64,000 nt of DNA from Prolixibacteraceae bacterium (GCA_019459525.1 JAIBEY010000022.1:1-64000); one strand, 5' to 3'; positions 44,807-54,997 are shown, counted from the first letter of the stretch. The notes: a model not told the origin generated them from the sequence alone. A program made the numbers and translations.

Positions 44807-46759
44807 TTAAAGTTTTGGTTTGGTTTGATCCGGTTGATCTGATTCCGATTTCTGGATAATGATTGACCGGATGTCGTTTTGTATTTTGGTACGGTTACGC
44901 TCCAGAACGTCGGGAATGTTGTCGAACTGGTAAAAATCGGGGATCGGCACAAAACGTTTTTCTTCCAGTTCCTGAGATTTCACATCAACATTGATCAGGC
45001 AATTAAAATTCTTTTGCGCAATGGGTTCCCCAAAGTTGTCGGCCACCTGGCCAACCATATATCCTTGCGGCAAAGTGGCAATCTTGCCTTCGGGCACCAG
45101 AAAATCCAGTTGAGTAGAGAATGTTGCCGATTGAATATTTCGGTTGATGTTGAGCGATTGCCGTTCCTGAAGGATTTTGCCCATCCGGTTTTGGATAAAC
45201 TTGGCCGTTTCGCCTGCTGCCTGACCGCAAAAGATATTGCCGATGTTGCTGGTGATGGCATTGGCCTGCTCTTTCCCGTAATCACGGATCAACTGATCGA
45301 TGGTCTGGACACCCAATAAGGTAGATATTCTGTTACTCCTTGCTGTGGCAATCAAAGTATCCAGCCCCCGGAAATAAATAGTAGGTAGCTCGTCAAAGAT
45401 CAGTGAGGATGGCCGTTGTCCTTTCCTATTAATAACCTTCAGCATCCTGGTGATGTAAAGAGACAGGACAGCACCGTACATCTCCACACGAAGCGGATCA
45501 TTAGCCAGACTAAGGATTTTGGGAGAATCAGGGTTATTGATGTCCAGCGAGAAATCATTACCCGAACAAATCCAGTAAATCTCAGGGCTGATGATCTTGG
45601 AAATGGCAATCTTCAAGCTTCCCAATTGTCCTTCCAGTTGCTCCCTTGCCCCACGTTTATGGGCATTGATAAATGGGTTAATGATGTTGGCTACATCTTT
45701 TTCCTGCTCCATTATCGCGAACAGATCGTCGTAGTCTATCTGAAGCAATTCAATGACATGAGGTAAAGTGCAAAACCGACCATCCTTGTACTTTTTCAAA
45801 AACCAGATTACCGCAGCAAAAAAGGAAACAGCGGATTCGGAGAAAAACTCTCCCTGCTGGCGTATCCATTCCCTGTTCAGGTTGTACAGAACCGTCCGGG
45901 AAGATTCAAAGGCATCAATCGGACTTTCCATCCACTCGGGAGCCAATGGATTACACCTGAAAGATTTCTGGATGTTCTCAAAATTGATCACGTAGAACCG
46001 TGTGGAGTCTGACAATTTTCCGTTTTTCCTCGCGCTCAAAAAATGGTTGTAGGTAACCAGCGACAAATCCGGGTACTTAAAATCATAAATGCACATCGAA
46101 AAGCCTTTTTTCAAGTGTTGCCGGATGAAAGGAAGTACCACCGAAAACGATTTTCCTGAACCTGGTGTTCCAATAACCATCGTTGCCCTAAACGGATTGA
46201 CAATATTGATCCATCCCTGATGTTCGTTGCCCTTATGCAGGTAAACCGTCGGCAGATTCACCGAATATTTGTTGGCTTTTAGTACTTCTTCCTGCGGAAA
46301 GCTTTCATTTTCCACGTTAAACCGGTCTTTCATTAAACTGACGTTGATTAGTTTGGAGATATTGTCAAATCCAATGTTCAGCAAAACAAAACCGGCAAAG
46401 GTCAACCATAAGTAAACTGCCGGAGAGGATTTGAATACGATCAGGCTTCCCCAATACAGGATTAATCCGGCTATGGTTTGTCCGACAATGGTTGAAACCA
46501 ACAGTTCCCGATCTTTATGAGCCTTGGTGCCGATACAGGTGATGGCTAGAAATACCAGGCAAACGGTCTTCGATTTATATACATTGGCCAAAAATCCCAA
46601 ATTTTGAAGCTTTGCCACCAGCGAACCAAATGCCGCAATGTGTATCCCGTACGCCATAAAGTACCCCAACTGGTTCAGGTACATGGACATGAACAGCAAC
46701 AGGTAACTAAAGAATCGAAATCCTTCATGTAGTTTCTCCAAATCTCTATCTTCGGTCAT
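44807..46759 (-). CDS. Type IV coupling protein (VirD4/TraD-like)
   Basis: The 650-aa ATPase has N-terminal membrane segments (about 15-150), then Walker A VIGTPGSGKSFSVV near residue 200, a Walker B-type SSLIFDELPTIYF and the FtsK/VirD4 motif TLLGVQTIDQLIRDYGKEQA. It docks the relaxosome to the mating channel at the inner membrane and drives ssDNA export. In this element it is the gene after traN. Length fits the family (Bacteroidota TraG-type coupling proteins are ~650-670 aa). Confidence 0.9.
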   Translation of the reverse strand: MTEDRDLEKLHEGFRFFSYLLLFMSMYLNQLGYFMAYGIHIAAFGSLVAKLQNLGFLANVYKSKTVCLVFLAITCIGTKAHKDRELLVSTIVGQTIAGLILYWGSLIVFKSSPAVYLWLTFAGFVLLNIGFDNISKLINVSLMKDRFNVENESFPQEEVLKANKYSVNLPTVYLHKGNEHQGWINIVNPFRATMVIGTPGSGKSFSVVLPFIRQHLKKGFSMCIYDFKYPDLSLVTYNHFLSARKNGKLSDSTRFYVINFENIQKSFRCNPLAPEWMESPIDAFESSRTVLYNLNREWIRQQGEFFSESAVSFFAAVIWFLKKYKDGRFCTLPHVIELLQIDYDDLFAIMEQEKDVANIINPFINAHKRGAREQLEGQLGSLKIAISKIISPEIYWICSGNDFSLDINNPDSPKILSLANDPLRVEMYGAVLSLYITRMLKVINRKGQRPSSLIFDELPTIYFRGLDTLIATARSNRISTLLGVQTIDQLIRDYGKEQANAITSNIGNIFCGQAAGETAKFIQNRMGKILQERQSLNINRNIQSATFSTQLDFLVPEGKIATLPQGYMVGQVADNFGEPIAQKNFNCLINVDVKSQELEEKRFVPIPDFYQFDNIPDVLERNRTKIQNDIRSIIIQKSESDQPDQTKPKL

Positions 46760-46816
46760 GGACGTGGTTTTAATGATAATAGAATTCAGGTGCAGGAAGG
46801 AATTCTGAAAAACCTC

Positions 46817-47620
46817 TTATCTCAAAGATTTGGCTTTGAGGATATCCTTGTTTTTCAGGTTAAAGCTGAGTTTTCGTCCTGTGTTGCCCAAGGCTTTTTC
46901 ACCCAGTTCAATCTTTAGTATACGCTGATCCGGAATGGTCATCTTTTCGATCACAAATACTTCCCGAACAGTAACTTCGCCCGGAATACGCTGTACCTTG
47001 TTTCGCTGGTATTCTGGGAATACCTGGTATTCCTGCACATTGGTTGCTTTGGCCTTTTTCTTATCGGTGATCCAGAAATTAAAGCTTTCCACATCATATG
47101 CCATGCTGGTTTTGTTGGTCACCTGAAGCTCAAAAAAAAGTGCATCGTTTTTCAGGTGAATGGAATTCAACCGGATTTTAATCCCATCTTTTTCGGTTTT
47201 ACGCTTTCGAAACTGAACTTTGTGTTTATCCAGAACCTGATCACAAAGGTCTTTCAGAATATAATCAGGTATCAGCTGCCCCGAAAAGGTCATGGCTTTT
47301 TGTGAACCAAAAGTTTCAATCGGATACGTGATCGGAGCATCGTTGCCATACTGCAATTCGAAAGAATAAATGTGATCGGCACAAACCACCGTCAGTGAGG
47401 TTGGCTTGTCAAAAGGCTGAACTGCTTTCACCCGCACCATGTTTGCCAGTTCAGGAACTACTTCGGCCTGGATTATAGAATAATCACCGGCTTGTACATA
47501 GTTGACTTTGTCGGGGCAAACCAGATGGCTGGTTTTGGTATCAGATATTTTTAAGATATTTTGTGCGCCAACTGAAGTCTGGATCAGTGCGCAAATGATA
47601 ATAGCCAAAAAGGTTTTCAT
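46817..47620 (-). CDS. traN: Conjugative transposon protein TraN (DUF4138)
   Basis: The signal peptide (about 1-18, ending TSVGAQ) is followed by a beta-rich domain with SDTKTSHLVCPDKVNYVQAG, the usual start of TraN, and later FELQVTNKTSMAYDVESFNF. TraN of CTnDOT-type elements is VirB9-like, part of the outer-membrane core of the mating channel. At 267 aa it is near family size. It follows traM by 2 bp. Confidence 0.82.
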   Translation of the reverse strand: MKTFLAIIICALIQTSVGAQNILKISDTKTSHLVCPDKVNYVQAGDYSIIQAEVVPELANMVRVKAVQPFDKPTSLTVVCADHIYSFELQYGNDAPITYPIETFGSQKAMTFSGQLIPDYILKDLCDQVLDKHKVQFRKRKTEKDGIKIRLNSIHLKNDALFFELQVTNKTSMAYDVESFNFWITDKKKAKATNVQEYQVFPEYQRNKVQRIPGEVTVREVFVIEKMTIPDQRILKIELGEKALGNTGRKLSFNLKNKDILKAKSLR

Positions 47621-47622
47621 GG

Positions 47623-48810
47623 TTATTTATTTTTGTTGATTAAATAAACGAGGGTATTTTTTTTGATGGTGACTTTTTTGATTCGGATCATTTTTAGCAG
47701 AGATTGGGCTGTCCGGTCGGCTGCCTGCATTCCCATATAAGTCAGCGGATTGTTACTTACACCGAACATAGAAGACGTATTAGCGCTACTGCCAACCTCT
47801 TTAGCCACCTTTCGGGAAGCATTGTCGGGAACATACAGACCTGGCAATCCGTCCAGATCGCAAACAGTGACTTCAACCGGAACAAACTTTTCACCAACCG
47901 GGATTTGCAGCACTTCGATCTGAAGGCGTTCATTGGTAACTTCACAGATGCCATACAAAAAAGTGTTGACGGAAATTTTAACCCCATTCAGCCAGGCTTC
48001 TTCCAGTAGCCGCAGCTTCACTCTATTGCCGGTTAATACCGTGGTGGTCTCATATACTTCAGCTTCAATAACCGGGACAGCCGTCTCTTTGCGTCTAAAC
48101 CCGGACTTACCATCTTTCTCCAGAATAGAACGTCTGTTCTTTTCTGCTTCCAGTTTTTGGTTAATGGAGGTTGTTTCCTTCAGCCGCAAATTCAGGGAAT
48201 CATTCTGTTTGGCCAATTTGCTGTTTTGCCGGAAAACCTTGTCCAGTTCTTCAATACCCGTCGGAACAATTACAGTTGATTCTTTTTGATCATCGGACTG
48301 CTTTTTGTCTTTCTCGTTCTGACTTGAGTCGGCATCCTCATTTTGTGATTTCGTTTCAACCTGGCTGTTTTCCAAATCTTCCCTGACTGTCTTTCCCTTT
48401 TGCCGGATGTGTGCCATAAGGTCAGTAGAAACATCAGCATTCAATTCAGGGACCGGGTCGTTTTGATAAAGATTCTTCCTTCCAGAAAGCAACTTTTCTT
48501 CAGTTATGTCTTCTTCGGCCAAAGTTTCCTCAGTGGTGGAATCGGTCTCCCCTCCAATATTGTAGTTTTGACTGGTCGTGACTTCCTTTTTCGAGGAATA
48601 GTTGTCCATCTTGTCGTAAATCACGACACTTTTATCCGCATCCGGCAGGGTGTAATTGGCACCCTTTACCGTTTGCTGCTCTTTTTGCTTTTGTTCTTCC
48701 TTTTCCTTCTCTCCTCCCCCTCCCAATACATAGAATATCAAGACAATAAAAGGGATTAAAACCAGTGGAAGGAATAGCAGCGGCTTATTTCTTTTCAGGT
48801 AACTTTTCAT
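47623..48810 (-). CDS. traM: Conjugative transposon protein TraM
   Basis: One N-terminal membrane helix (PLLFLPLVLIPFIVLIFYVLGG) is followed by a long Glu/Lys/Gln-rich linker (about 35-210). The C-terminal beta domain (about 240-395) has the TraM pattern TTVLTGNRVKLRLLEEAWLN and FLYGICEVTNERLQIEV. TraM is VirB10-like and spans the periplasm to connect inner- and outer-membrane parts of the channel. Length 395 aa fits. It overlaps the upstream gene by 26 bp. Confidence 0.85.
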   Translation of the reverse strand: MKSYLKRNKPLLFLPLVLIPFIVLIFYVLGGGGEKEKEEQKQKEQQTVKGANYTLPDADKSVVIYDKMDNYSSKKEVTTSQNYNIGGETDSTTEETLAEEDITEEKLLSGRKNLYQNDPVPELNADVSTDLMAHIRQKGKTVREDLENSQVETKSQNEDADSSQNEKDKKQSDDQKESTVIVPTGIEELDKVFRQNSKLAKQNDSLNLRLKETTSINQKLEAEKNRRSILEKDGKSGFRRKETAVPVIEAEVYETTTVLTGNRVKLRLLEEAWLNGVKISVNTFLYGICEVTNERLQIEVLQIPVGEKFVPVEVTVCDLDGLPGLYVPDNASRKVAKEVGSSANTSSMFGVSNNPLTYMGMQAADRTAQSLLKMIRIKKVTIKKNTLVYLINKNK

Positions 48811-49177
48811 GTATATCTTGTTTTAAGATGGTTTCAAACGAGTCAACGGGCATTTCAAAGGAGAGGGATTTTTTTTGCTTCAGTGTTTTCGCTATATCCG
48901 GGTTTCCTTCACTGACCGGTTGAATGGGTTCGTAGGTGATTGCCGGTTTTGGGAAAACAAAGAACGAAATCAGGTATAGAAGAAATGATGCACCCAGGAT
49001 GACAGTCCACTTTTTCTTCCGTTTGGCCGGGTCAAGTTTTTGATCCTTCTGATCCAGACGGTCAATCCACGCCTGAAACCGGATGGTTTCGCTAATTCGA
49101 GTCACCAGGTTTTGGGATTGTTTATCAGCCTGATTCGTTATTTTTTGATTGGTTATATCTGTATTCTTCGAATTCAT
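48785..49177 (-). CDS. Small single-helix tra operon protein (TraL position)
   Basis: The 130-aa protein has one membrane helix (WTVILGASFLLYLISFFVF, about 75-93) after a basic Lys/Gln-rich cytoplasmic part. In CTnDOT-type operons this place between traK and traM is taken by TraL, also a small one-helix protein; the sequence here is longer and I do not see the TraL motif, so only the position supports the link. It overlaps traM by 26 bp. Confidence 0.6.
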   Translation of the reverse strand: MNSKNTDITNQKITNQADKQSQNLVTRISETIRFQAWIDRLDQKDQKLDPAKRKKKWTVILGASFLLYLISFFVFPKPAITYEPIQPVSEGNPDIAKTLKQKKSLSFEMPVDSFETILKQDIHEKLPEKK

Positions 49178-49196
49178 AATCGCTTTATTTTTAGAA

Positions 49197-49823
49197 TTAA
49201 AAGGACTTACGTTTCATGGTTTCCAAATCTTTATTGTCCCTTATCAGCCAATCTTCGATCATAAATCCGTGCGGGTTATTGTCTGTCCGGGAGATGTTGC
49301 GCAGTCTTCCGGAGGTTTCCAGGTTGCGGATGGTGATATTGGATTTGCGGACAATTTTCTGCCTGCCGAAAAACCGGAACTGGTAGGGATACGCAGAGAA
49401 GTCGATCTGAACCGAATCGGTTGTCAGGGTCATGCTGATATCGGAAGCAATGATCTGGTTATAGACGTTGTTCTCCTTGTAAGACTGGTACTGCTTCATG
49501 GCCGAACCGTCAGCCAGGTATAGGGCTTCCCGAGCGTTGCTCTCGATGTACTGCTTGTCTGGTTCCATCGTAAAAAACAGTTCATGGAAGCGTTTCACAT
49601 GGTCTTTGGCCTCTGAAGGGCGATTATCCGTTATGTCGGCACGAAGAGCCAGCAAAAGGGACTTGCCGTTGTCCAGAACATAAATTTTCTGGCGGGAACG
49701 CTCAACCAGCCCAATGGAACGGGTGAAAACAAAGGTGCTGAAGGCGGTCATCAGCAAGCTAACTGCTAAAAGGATGTAAACAGTAAACCGGAATTTACGC
49801 TGTATATCAAATATTTTATTCAT
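49197..49823 (-). CDS. traK: Conjugative transposon protein TraK
   Basis: One N-terminal membrane helix (FRFTVYILLAVSLLMTAFST) is followed by a periplasmic domain with the TraK signature stretches GKSLLLALRADITDNRPSEA, VKRFHELFFTMEPD and NPHGFMIEDWLIRDNKD. TraK is VirB8-like, an assembly platform of the mating channel. Length 208 aa is normal. The gene sits between traJ and the TraL-position gene with short gaps. Confidence 0.88.
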   Translation of the reverse strand: MNKIFDIQRKFRFTVYILLAVSLLMTAFSTFVFTRSIGLVERSRQKIYVLDNGKSLLLALRADITDNRPSEAKDHVKRFHELFFTMEPDKQYIESNAREALYLADGSAMKQYQSYKENNVYNQIIASDISMTLTTDSVQIDFSAYPYQFRFFGRQKIVRKSNITIRNLETSGRLRNISRTDNNPHGFMIEDWLIRDNKDLETMKRKSF

Positions 49824-49855
49824 CTTGATTTTGGATTGATTGTTTCTGGATTGGA

Positions 49856-50806
49856 TTATTTCATCACTCCTTTGGTGATCATCATCGTGGCAACCGTCCT
49901 AACCAATCGTCCGCCGCCTGTTCCCGTTCCTGATGCACTTATGATCCAAGAAGCAATTTTGGGGACCATCACCAACCCCACAATGCCACAAACCGGAACA
50001 ACCAGGTTGGAAACGTAGTACAGCGAGGGCTGGTAGATCAGCGAGGATTTGGTCATGGCTATCTCGGCATCCAACACATAAATCAGCACCTCCTGAACCA
50101 ATGAAAGGACAATCAAAGCGATGGGCAGGTACAGGTTCACGTTTACAAACCTGGCAATCCATTGCAGGTAGTTCTCCTGAAAACCATCGAAAATAGAGAC
50201 GGCAAATACCAGCGGACCAAAGATGATCAGCAGAACACAAAAGACCGTGCGCAGAAAGGCAATCAGGTAAACCAGCGCCTCAAAAAAGGATTCCAGAAGC
50301 TGCCTCACGCTGTCCATCAAATAAAAGTTGATCTGGTGCTGCAAAGCCCTGCCGGAAACGATGTTGTAAGAGGTCAAAAGCAGGTTAACACCTTTGTCCC
50401 ACAGCGATGCCTCTTTCTCTTCGTTCTCCTGAAAGGATGGTAAATCGACAGCCAGGATGGCATCCTGCTTTTCTTCCAGTTTGGCGGCCACGATGTGCTT
50501 TTTGTCGGCATAAATAGCTTCCGAAAGTTTGGTCAGCCCTTTGGTGGGGACCATCAGTAGTTGTACAAACGGAGCCCAGAAGGTAATGACCAATACCAGC
50601 GCAAAAGGCCTGAGTAGAGGTAATAAGGAAATCGGATTATCGGCAATCAGTTGTTCATAGATGCGCTTGGCAATATACAGAAAGGCTGCAATGCCACCAA
50701 TAGCGCGGGCCATATTCACCAGCAACTGGGCATTGTCCAGTCCTCCCTGAACCAATACATCTGTGAATTGAAAAAAGCTTTGGGTACTCATTACTTGTAA
50801 AAGCAT
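49856..50806 (-). CDS. traJ: Conjugative transposon protein TraJ (VirB6-like)
   Basis: The 316-aa protein has several membrane helices (around 30-80, 180-270 and 275-300) and family stretches such as NPISLLPLLRPFALVLVITF, VPTKGLTKLSEAIY and GPLVFAVSIFDGF. TraJ is the polytopic inner-membrane channel component. It sits between the VirB5-position genes and traK, as in CTnDOT. Confidence 0.88.
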   Translation of the reverse strand: MLLQVMSTQSFFQFTDVLVQGGLDNAQLLVNMARAIGGIAAFLYIAKRIYEQLIADNPISLLPLLRPFALVLVITFWAPFVQLLMVPTKGLTKLSEAIYADKKHIVAAKLEEKQDAILAVDLPSFQENEEKEASLWDKGVNLLLTSYNIVSGRALQHQINFYLMDSVRQLLESFFEALVYLIAFLRTVFCVLLIIFGPLVFAVSIFDGFQENYLQWIARFVNVNLYLPIALIVLSLVQEVLIYVLDAEIAMTKSSLIYQPSLYYVSNLVVPVCGIVGLVMVPKIASWIISASGTGTGGGRLVRTVATMMITKGVMK

Positions 50807-50845
50807 GAATCAAGTTTTAAATGGTTAATGTTCAAGGATTAATTG

Positions 50846-51559
50846 TTAGTCCTTCAGGAAAGCATAGGACTGAGGCACATTGTTGTTGAAAGCCTGAAGG
50901 TGCAGCACCTTTCGGTAGGTGTAGTCCGTCTCTCCGATTTGTTTGTTCAATTCGCAACGGATTTCGTCAAAGGCTTCCAGCTTTTTGCCGTGGTCAGTCA
51001 GAAACAGGTTGACGGAAATAAACCGGGTCAGCAGTTCATCGGCCTCCTTCTGGTAAGTTTGCCTGAGCCATTTGCAGTTGGGCAGCTTGTCCAGGTTGTC
51101 AATGCTGATGTATAGCCGGATAAATCCTGAAGCTAAACTGTACACATCGGGCAACTGGTCGGAATTGGCATCGAAGATCTTCTTTTCTATGTCCCTCTGG
51201 GTTTCTGTATTGTTTTTGATCTGTGTTGTTTCCTCATGCCTTTTCTCCATCTGCGATTTTTCAATCAGCCTTTCGATGATCTTCAGCAGGTTGACTTTCA
51301 ACATTCCGGCGTATTCTTCCGTGTCATATACCAAAGCCGCATCAACTTCAATATAGTAGTGCGTTGGCCAGGTCCGGATAAACACATGGGGAACCGGTAT
51401 TAACCAGCCTTTGAATGCCATAAAAGAAAGCGGATAGGTTCCTTCCATTTCAGGATAGCTGCCATGCCAGGGCTTAATATCAAGAATCTGGGCTTTCAAA
51501 TCCTTCCCCGGCAGCAATGCTGCCAAGGGAAAGATGAGAATGAAAAGTATGGTTTTCAT
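50846..51559 (-). CDS. Secreted tra operon protein, function unknown
   Basis: A signal peptide (MKTILFILIFPLAALLPG...) is followed by a 215-aa periplasmic protein with a long helical stretch (about 95-160). It lies 6 bp downstream of the TraI-like gene and 39 bp before traJ, so it is part of the operon. Operons of this type usually carry two periplasmic helical proteins at this point; I do not recognise this one further. Confidence 0.68.
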   Translation of the reverse strand: MKTILFILIFPLAALLPGKDLKAQILDIKPWHGSYPEMEGTYPLSFMAFKGWLIPVPHVFIRTWPTHYYIEVDAALVYDTEEYAGMLKVNLLKIIERLIEKSQMEKRHEETTQIKNNTETQRDIEKKIFDANSDQLPDVYSLASGFIRLYISIDNLDKLPNCKWLRQTYQKEADELLTRFISVNLFLTDHGKKLEAFDEIRCELNKQIGETDYTYRKVLHLQAFNNNVPQSYAFLKD

Positions 51560-51565
51560 GGATTG

Positions 51566-52249
51566 TTAATCATAAAGGGTATAGTAAAAAGCGAACTTTT
51601 CGATCTGTCCGGTATTGAAACTGCGTTGGTAGGATGCCCAGGCCAGCTTGTTGTAGAGGTAACAGATGGTCCCGTAGTGCTTTTTTACATCGGTATAAAT
51701 CCCGTTAATGGTGTCGTACCGTTGTTTGTCGTCCATCATAAACAGGTCGTCTGCCACTATGGTGTTCAAAATGGTGGTGACCAGTTGACGGCTGTCATCC
51801 AGTACCAGATCAAACGATTCGACAATCACGGCGGCTTGTCTAGTGGTAAAATTTTCGTCCTGAACCAATAGCGGCAACTTGGTGGTGTAGATGTAGATGA
51901 TCTTATCCAGCATCTCCTTGGTCTGCTTGATACGTTTGTAATCTTTGATCAGGTAACTGACTTTCTGAAGGCTTGCCAGCTTCTTTTGATCAATCCCGAC
52001 CAGTTCAGAGGTCAGTCCTTTGATGTCACCGTTCAGCACTTTAATCAGCACATTGTACCAGTTGATTTCTGACAGGATTCCTTTTTCCTGTTCCCATAAA
52101 GCTTCCCGTTGGATGCCTGCCCCAACATCGGTCACCGGAGCCTGGGCAAAGGTGGTGCTGACTTCAAGAATGCTGAGAAAAGCAAGGACCAGAACGATTA
52201 AAAATGGGACTTTTGTTCTCTTCGTTGTCGTTGTTGGATTTGTTTTCAT
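51566..52249 (-). CDS. TraI-like periplasmic conjugation protein (DUF4141 type)
   Basis: The ATG at 52249 (MKTNPTTTTKRTKVPFLIVL) gives a signal peptide ending FAQ and a mostly helical ~195-aa mature protein with long alpha segments (YLIKDYKRIKQTKEMLDKII and VIVESFDLVLDDSRQLVTTI). It is placed between the VirB4-like ATPase gene and traJ, where CTnDOT-type elements carry TraI (DUF4141), a VirB5-like protein. The call rests on position and shape. Confidence 0.65.
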   Translation of the reverse strand: MKTNPTTTTKRTKVPFLIVLVLAFLSILEVSTTFAQAPVTDVGAGIQREALWEQEKGILSEINWYNVLIKVLNGDIKGLTSELVGIDQKKLASLQKVSYLIKDYKRIKQTKEMLDKIIYIYTTKLPLLVQDENFTTRQAAVIVESFDLVLDDSRQLVTTILNTIVADDLFMMDDKQRYDTINGIYTDVKKHYGTICYLYNKLAWASYQRSFNTGQIEKFAFYYTLYD

Positions 52250-52268
52250 TGTTGTAACTGTTGATGTT

Positions 52269-54695
52269 TTACATGGATTTGAGGATCTCGGCAAAGGATT
52301 GGTCCTGCCCTTCCTGGAGTTTTTTCAGGATCGTTTCCTTTTCGCTTTGTTCAGAGGTATAACAGTAGTATTCGGGTTTACTGACTTCCAGTGCATAAAC
52401 CTGCGAGTAGCTTCCAAGCCCGATAAAGACTTCCTTGAGCTTTCTCCCGGATGGCAGGTTTTTATTGATCGAAAGGATCTGGTCTTTCTGGAACTCAGAG
52501 AGTCCAAGGGTGTCGCTGATGCTCTGGAATTTGTTTCTAAATTTGCTCATGTCAAGCAAAATCCGGGTATCGGCGTTATTGATGATCGCATCGCGGATCA
52601 CCGGTGAGGAAATCACATCGTCCACTTCCTGGGTCACCACCATCGCCTCGCCAAAGAACTTTCGGATGGTCTTGTAGAAGTATTTGATATAACTGGCCAT
52701 TTGAGGAGTTGCAATGGCCTTCCATGCTTCCTCGATACACAGGACTTTGCGAACACCCTTTAACCTTCTCATTTTCTGCATAAAAATATCGATGATGATC
52801 AGGGTGGCGACCGGGAAGATCGTTGCATGGTCTTTAATATTGTCCAATTCGAAGACAATGAACGGGCAGTGGAAAAACACATCGGTATCCATTTCCTTGT
52901 TCAGCAAATAGTCATACTCCCCTCCCCGATAATACTTGCCCAGGATAAAAAAGAACTCATTACTGTTGAACTGGATGGATTGTTCTTTGACCAGTGCCGG
53001 AATGTAGCTTTGAGTGAATTCGTAAAAACTATTAAAAGACCTTTCTGTTACTTTTTCAGATTCAAAAAAAGCGGTCAACGAATGGGCAATCACATCCTTT
53101 TCCATCTCCGAAAGGTTTTCCTTATAAATGGTGTAAATTACCGACAGGATGGTTTGCTTGCGTTCGATATCCAGTTCGCCTTCCAGAATAAAAGGATTGA
53201 ACGAAATCGGATTTTCAGTGGTAAACTCTATCATCATTGCACCGCCCTGGTCTTTGAGTCGTTCATTTAAGTAATGGGTCAGTAGCTCATAGCTTCGGCC
53301 TACGTCCAGTAAAACGATGTGACAGTTTTCGCTCTCAGCATATTGCCTTAGCAAATGGTTGGTTAAAAATGATTTTCCGGAACCTGATCCGCCGATTATA
53401 ATTTTATTCCGGTTATGGATCAGGTGTTTGTGCATCGGTTCATCCGAGATGTCAATCTTCACCGGGCAACCTTCCAGACGGTCGGAAAGCCGGATGGTAA
53501 AGTCCGATTGACTGTTTTTTAACTCACCTTCGAAGTTTGTCAGGCAACAAGCCTGTGGAACCTGGGTGATGAACAGTTCGGTTTCCGGCAATTGTGTTGA
53601 AAATGGTACACAGGAGAAAAACAGCATCGGCAGATCATGGGTGTGCTGGTACGGAAAGCAGTTCATCAGAGCAAATGCGGAACTTGTTTCACTTTTGTGC
53701 TGTTTTAAATCCTTCAGGGAAGAATCGAAAAGCATCACATTAAAGTGGGTTTTTACGATCTTTTCTCCTGAAGTTTGTACCTGATCCAGGAAAGATTCAA
53801 TCAGCCCGGCATTGACTTTGTTTTCAGAAGAAAACTTGGAGAGGCTGAAGATTTTTTTGTAACTGCCTTCCAGAAATCCTTTGATTTCCTGCTGATCGGG
53901 AATGTAGATAAACTGGTTGGTAATGTGCGAAAAAGGCAGGTGATAACTGACCGGATAAACCAGCGATACAGGTAGTCCTGTTTGCGGATGTTCCGAAGCT
54001 GGCCGGAGTTCTGCCGGAATGTGAGAATAATCACTCAATGACAATACCTCCACAAACTGATCCATTACTTTTAATCTATCCCGGAAATCAATTCCTCCCA
54101 ATGCCGGATGGTTCTCGGTAAAATTGAGGCTCAAAAAGCGTTCAATCAGGCCCAATGACTTGTCATCTCCAATGGCTTCCTCCTTTGATATTGGATCGCA
54201 CCCGATTCCGTTCTGGTTAAAAATGGCTACCACATTACTTCTAAGTTCATTGATCTTGTCGCACTGCAATTTTTCCAGGTTGCGTTCCTTACGGGAAAAA
54301 ATCAAAGCGGATTCGAGGTAGTTTTTCAGAAGGCCTTTATTCAGCAAACTGATGTAAAAACAGCACTCATGCTTCAGGTAATGCCGTCCCTCAAAGTGCT
54401 CCAGATAAGATTCATTCAGGCTGGCTTTTGCTCCGGTTGTTTCTGATTCCGATTCCATCGGATGGAATTCGTTGATCAGGAAAAAATCCTGCTTGTGGAT
54501 AAAACTTCCGGCTGGCAACAGGTTGATCATCCGCTGGAAAGTATCGTGCAGCATATAGAGTTGTTCTGTACTGCATGACAAAACTTCGGGCAGCCTAAGT
54601 CGAAACCCGATGGTCAAATCCAAGTTATTGGAGACCTGAACATCCCCGTTAAATCCCATTACAGGTAGTATACTTTCCAGATTCTTGATTTTCAT
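52269..54695 (-). CDS. traG: Conjugation ATPase TraG (VirB4-like)
   Basis: The 808-aa protein is the channel ATPase. Walker A IIIGGSGSGKSFLTNHLL lies near residue 440, then ENCHIVLLDVGRSYELL, a Walker B-like VLCIEEAWKAIATP and the VirB4 signature VVTQEVDDVISSPVIRDAI. In CTnDOT naming this is TraG. It energises pilus/channel assembly at the inner membrane. Its ATG overlaps the traF stop by 4 bp (translational coupling). Confidence 0.93.
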   Translation of the reverse strand: MKIKNLESILPVMGFNGDVQVSNNLDLTIGFRLRLPEVLSCSTEQLYMLHDTFQRMINLLPAGSFIHKQDFFLINEFHPMESESETTGAKASLNESYLEHFEGRHYLKHECCFYISLLNKGLLKNYLESALIFSRKERNLEKLQCDKINELRSNVVAIFNQNGIGCDPISKEEAIGDDKSLGLIERFLSLNFTENHPALGGIDFRDRLKVMDQFVEVLSLSDYSHIPAELRPASEHPQTGLPVSLVYPVSYHLPFSHITNQFIYIPDQQEIKGFLEGSYKKIFSLSKFSSENKVNAGLIESFLDQVQTSGEKIVKTHFNVMLFDSSLKDLKQHKSETSSAFALMNCFPYQHTHDLPMLFFSCVPFSTQLPETELFITQVPQACCLTNFEGELKNSQSDFTIRLSDRLEGCPVKIDISDEPMHKHLIHNRNKIIIGGSGSGKSFLTNHLLRQYAESENCHIVLLDVGRSYELLTHYLNERLKDQGGAMMIEFTTENPISFNPFILEGELDIERKQTILSVIYTIYKENLSEMEKDVIAHSLTAFFESEKVTERSFNSFYEFTQSYIPALVKEQSIQFNSNEFFFILGKYYRGGEYDYLLNKEMDTDVFFHCPFIVFELDNIKDHATIFPVATLIIIDIFMQKMRRLKGVRKVLCIEEAWKAIATPQMASYIKYFYKTIRKFFGEAMVVTQEVDDVISSPVIRDAIINNADTRILLDMSKFRNKFQSISDTLGLSEFQKDQILSINKNLPSGRKLKEVFIGLGSYSQVYALEVSKPEYYCYTSEQSEKETILKKLQEGQDQSFAEILKSM

Positions 54696-54997
54696 CTGTA
54701 AAAAATTTGATGGATTCGTCGTTTGCAGCTAATGAATTGAGGCAGTTTCCGGGCGGTCTCTTTCTTGCCCCATCCTTCCGGACCGTACTTCTTCTGAATG
54801 GTATTCAGCCGGTAGAGGTACCCGAAAAAGGCCGGGACTCCGATCAGCACTGCCGGAAAAACTCCGGCCAGGATGTAAAGCACTGAGAACAAAAAGAAAG
54901 TCGCAATGATACCATACAGTGCCCGGAATACCAAAGGGCCGGAAAGCCCCTTGATATACAACCGGGTATCCACCTTTTTGACTGGATAGCCTTGCAT
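54692..54997 (-). CDS. traF: Conjugative transposon protein TraF (DUF4133)
   Basis: The ATG at 54997 overlaps the TAA of traE (TAATG), giving 101 aa. The longer frame inside traE is a shadow. The family pattern is VKKVDTRLYIKGLSGPLVF, two membrane helices and GPEGWGKKETARKLP. TraF is VirB3-like and works with the VirB4-like ATPase encoded next. Confidence 0.88.
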   Translation of the reverse strand: MQGYPVKKVDTRLYIKGLSGPLVFRALYGIIATFFLFSVLYILAGVFPAVLIGVPAFFGYLYRLNTIQKKYGPEGWGKKETARKLPQFISCKRRIHQIFYR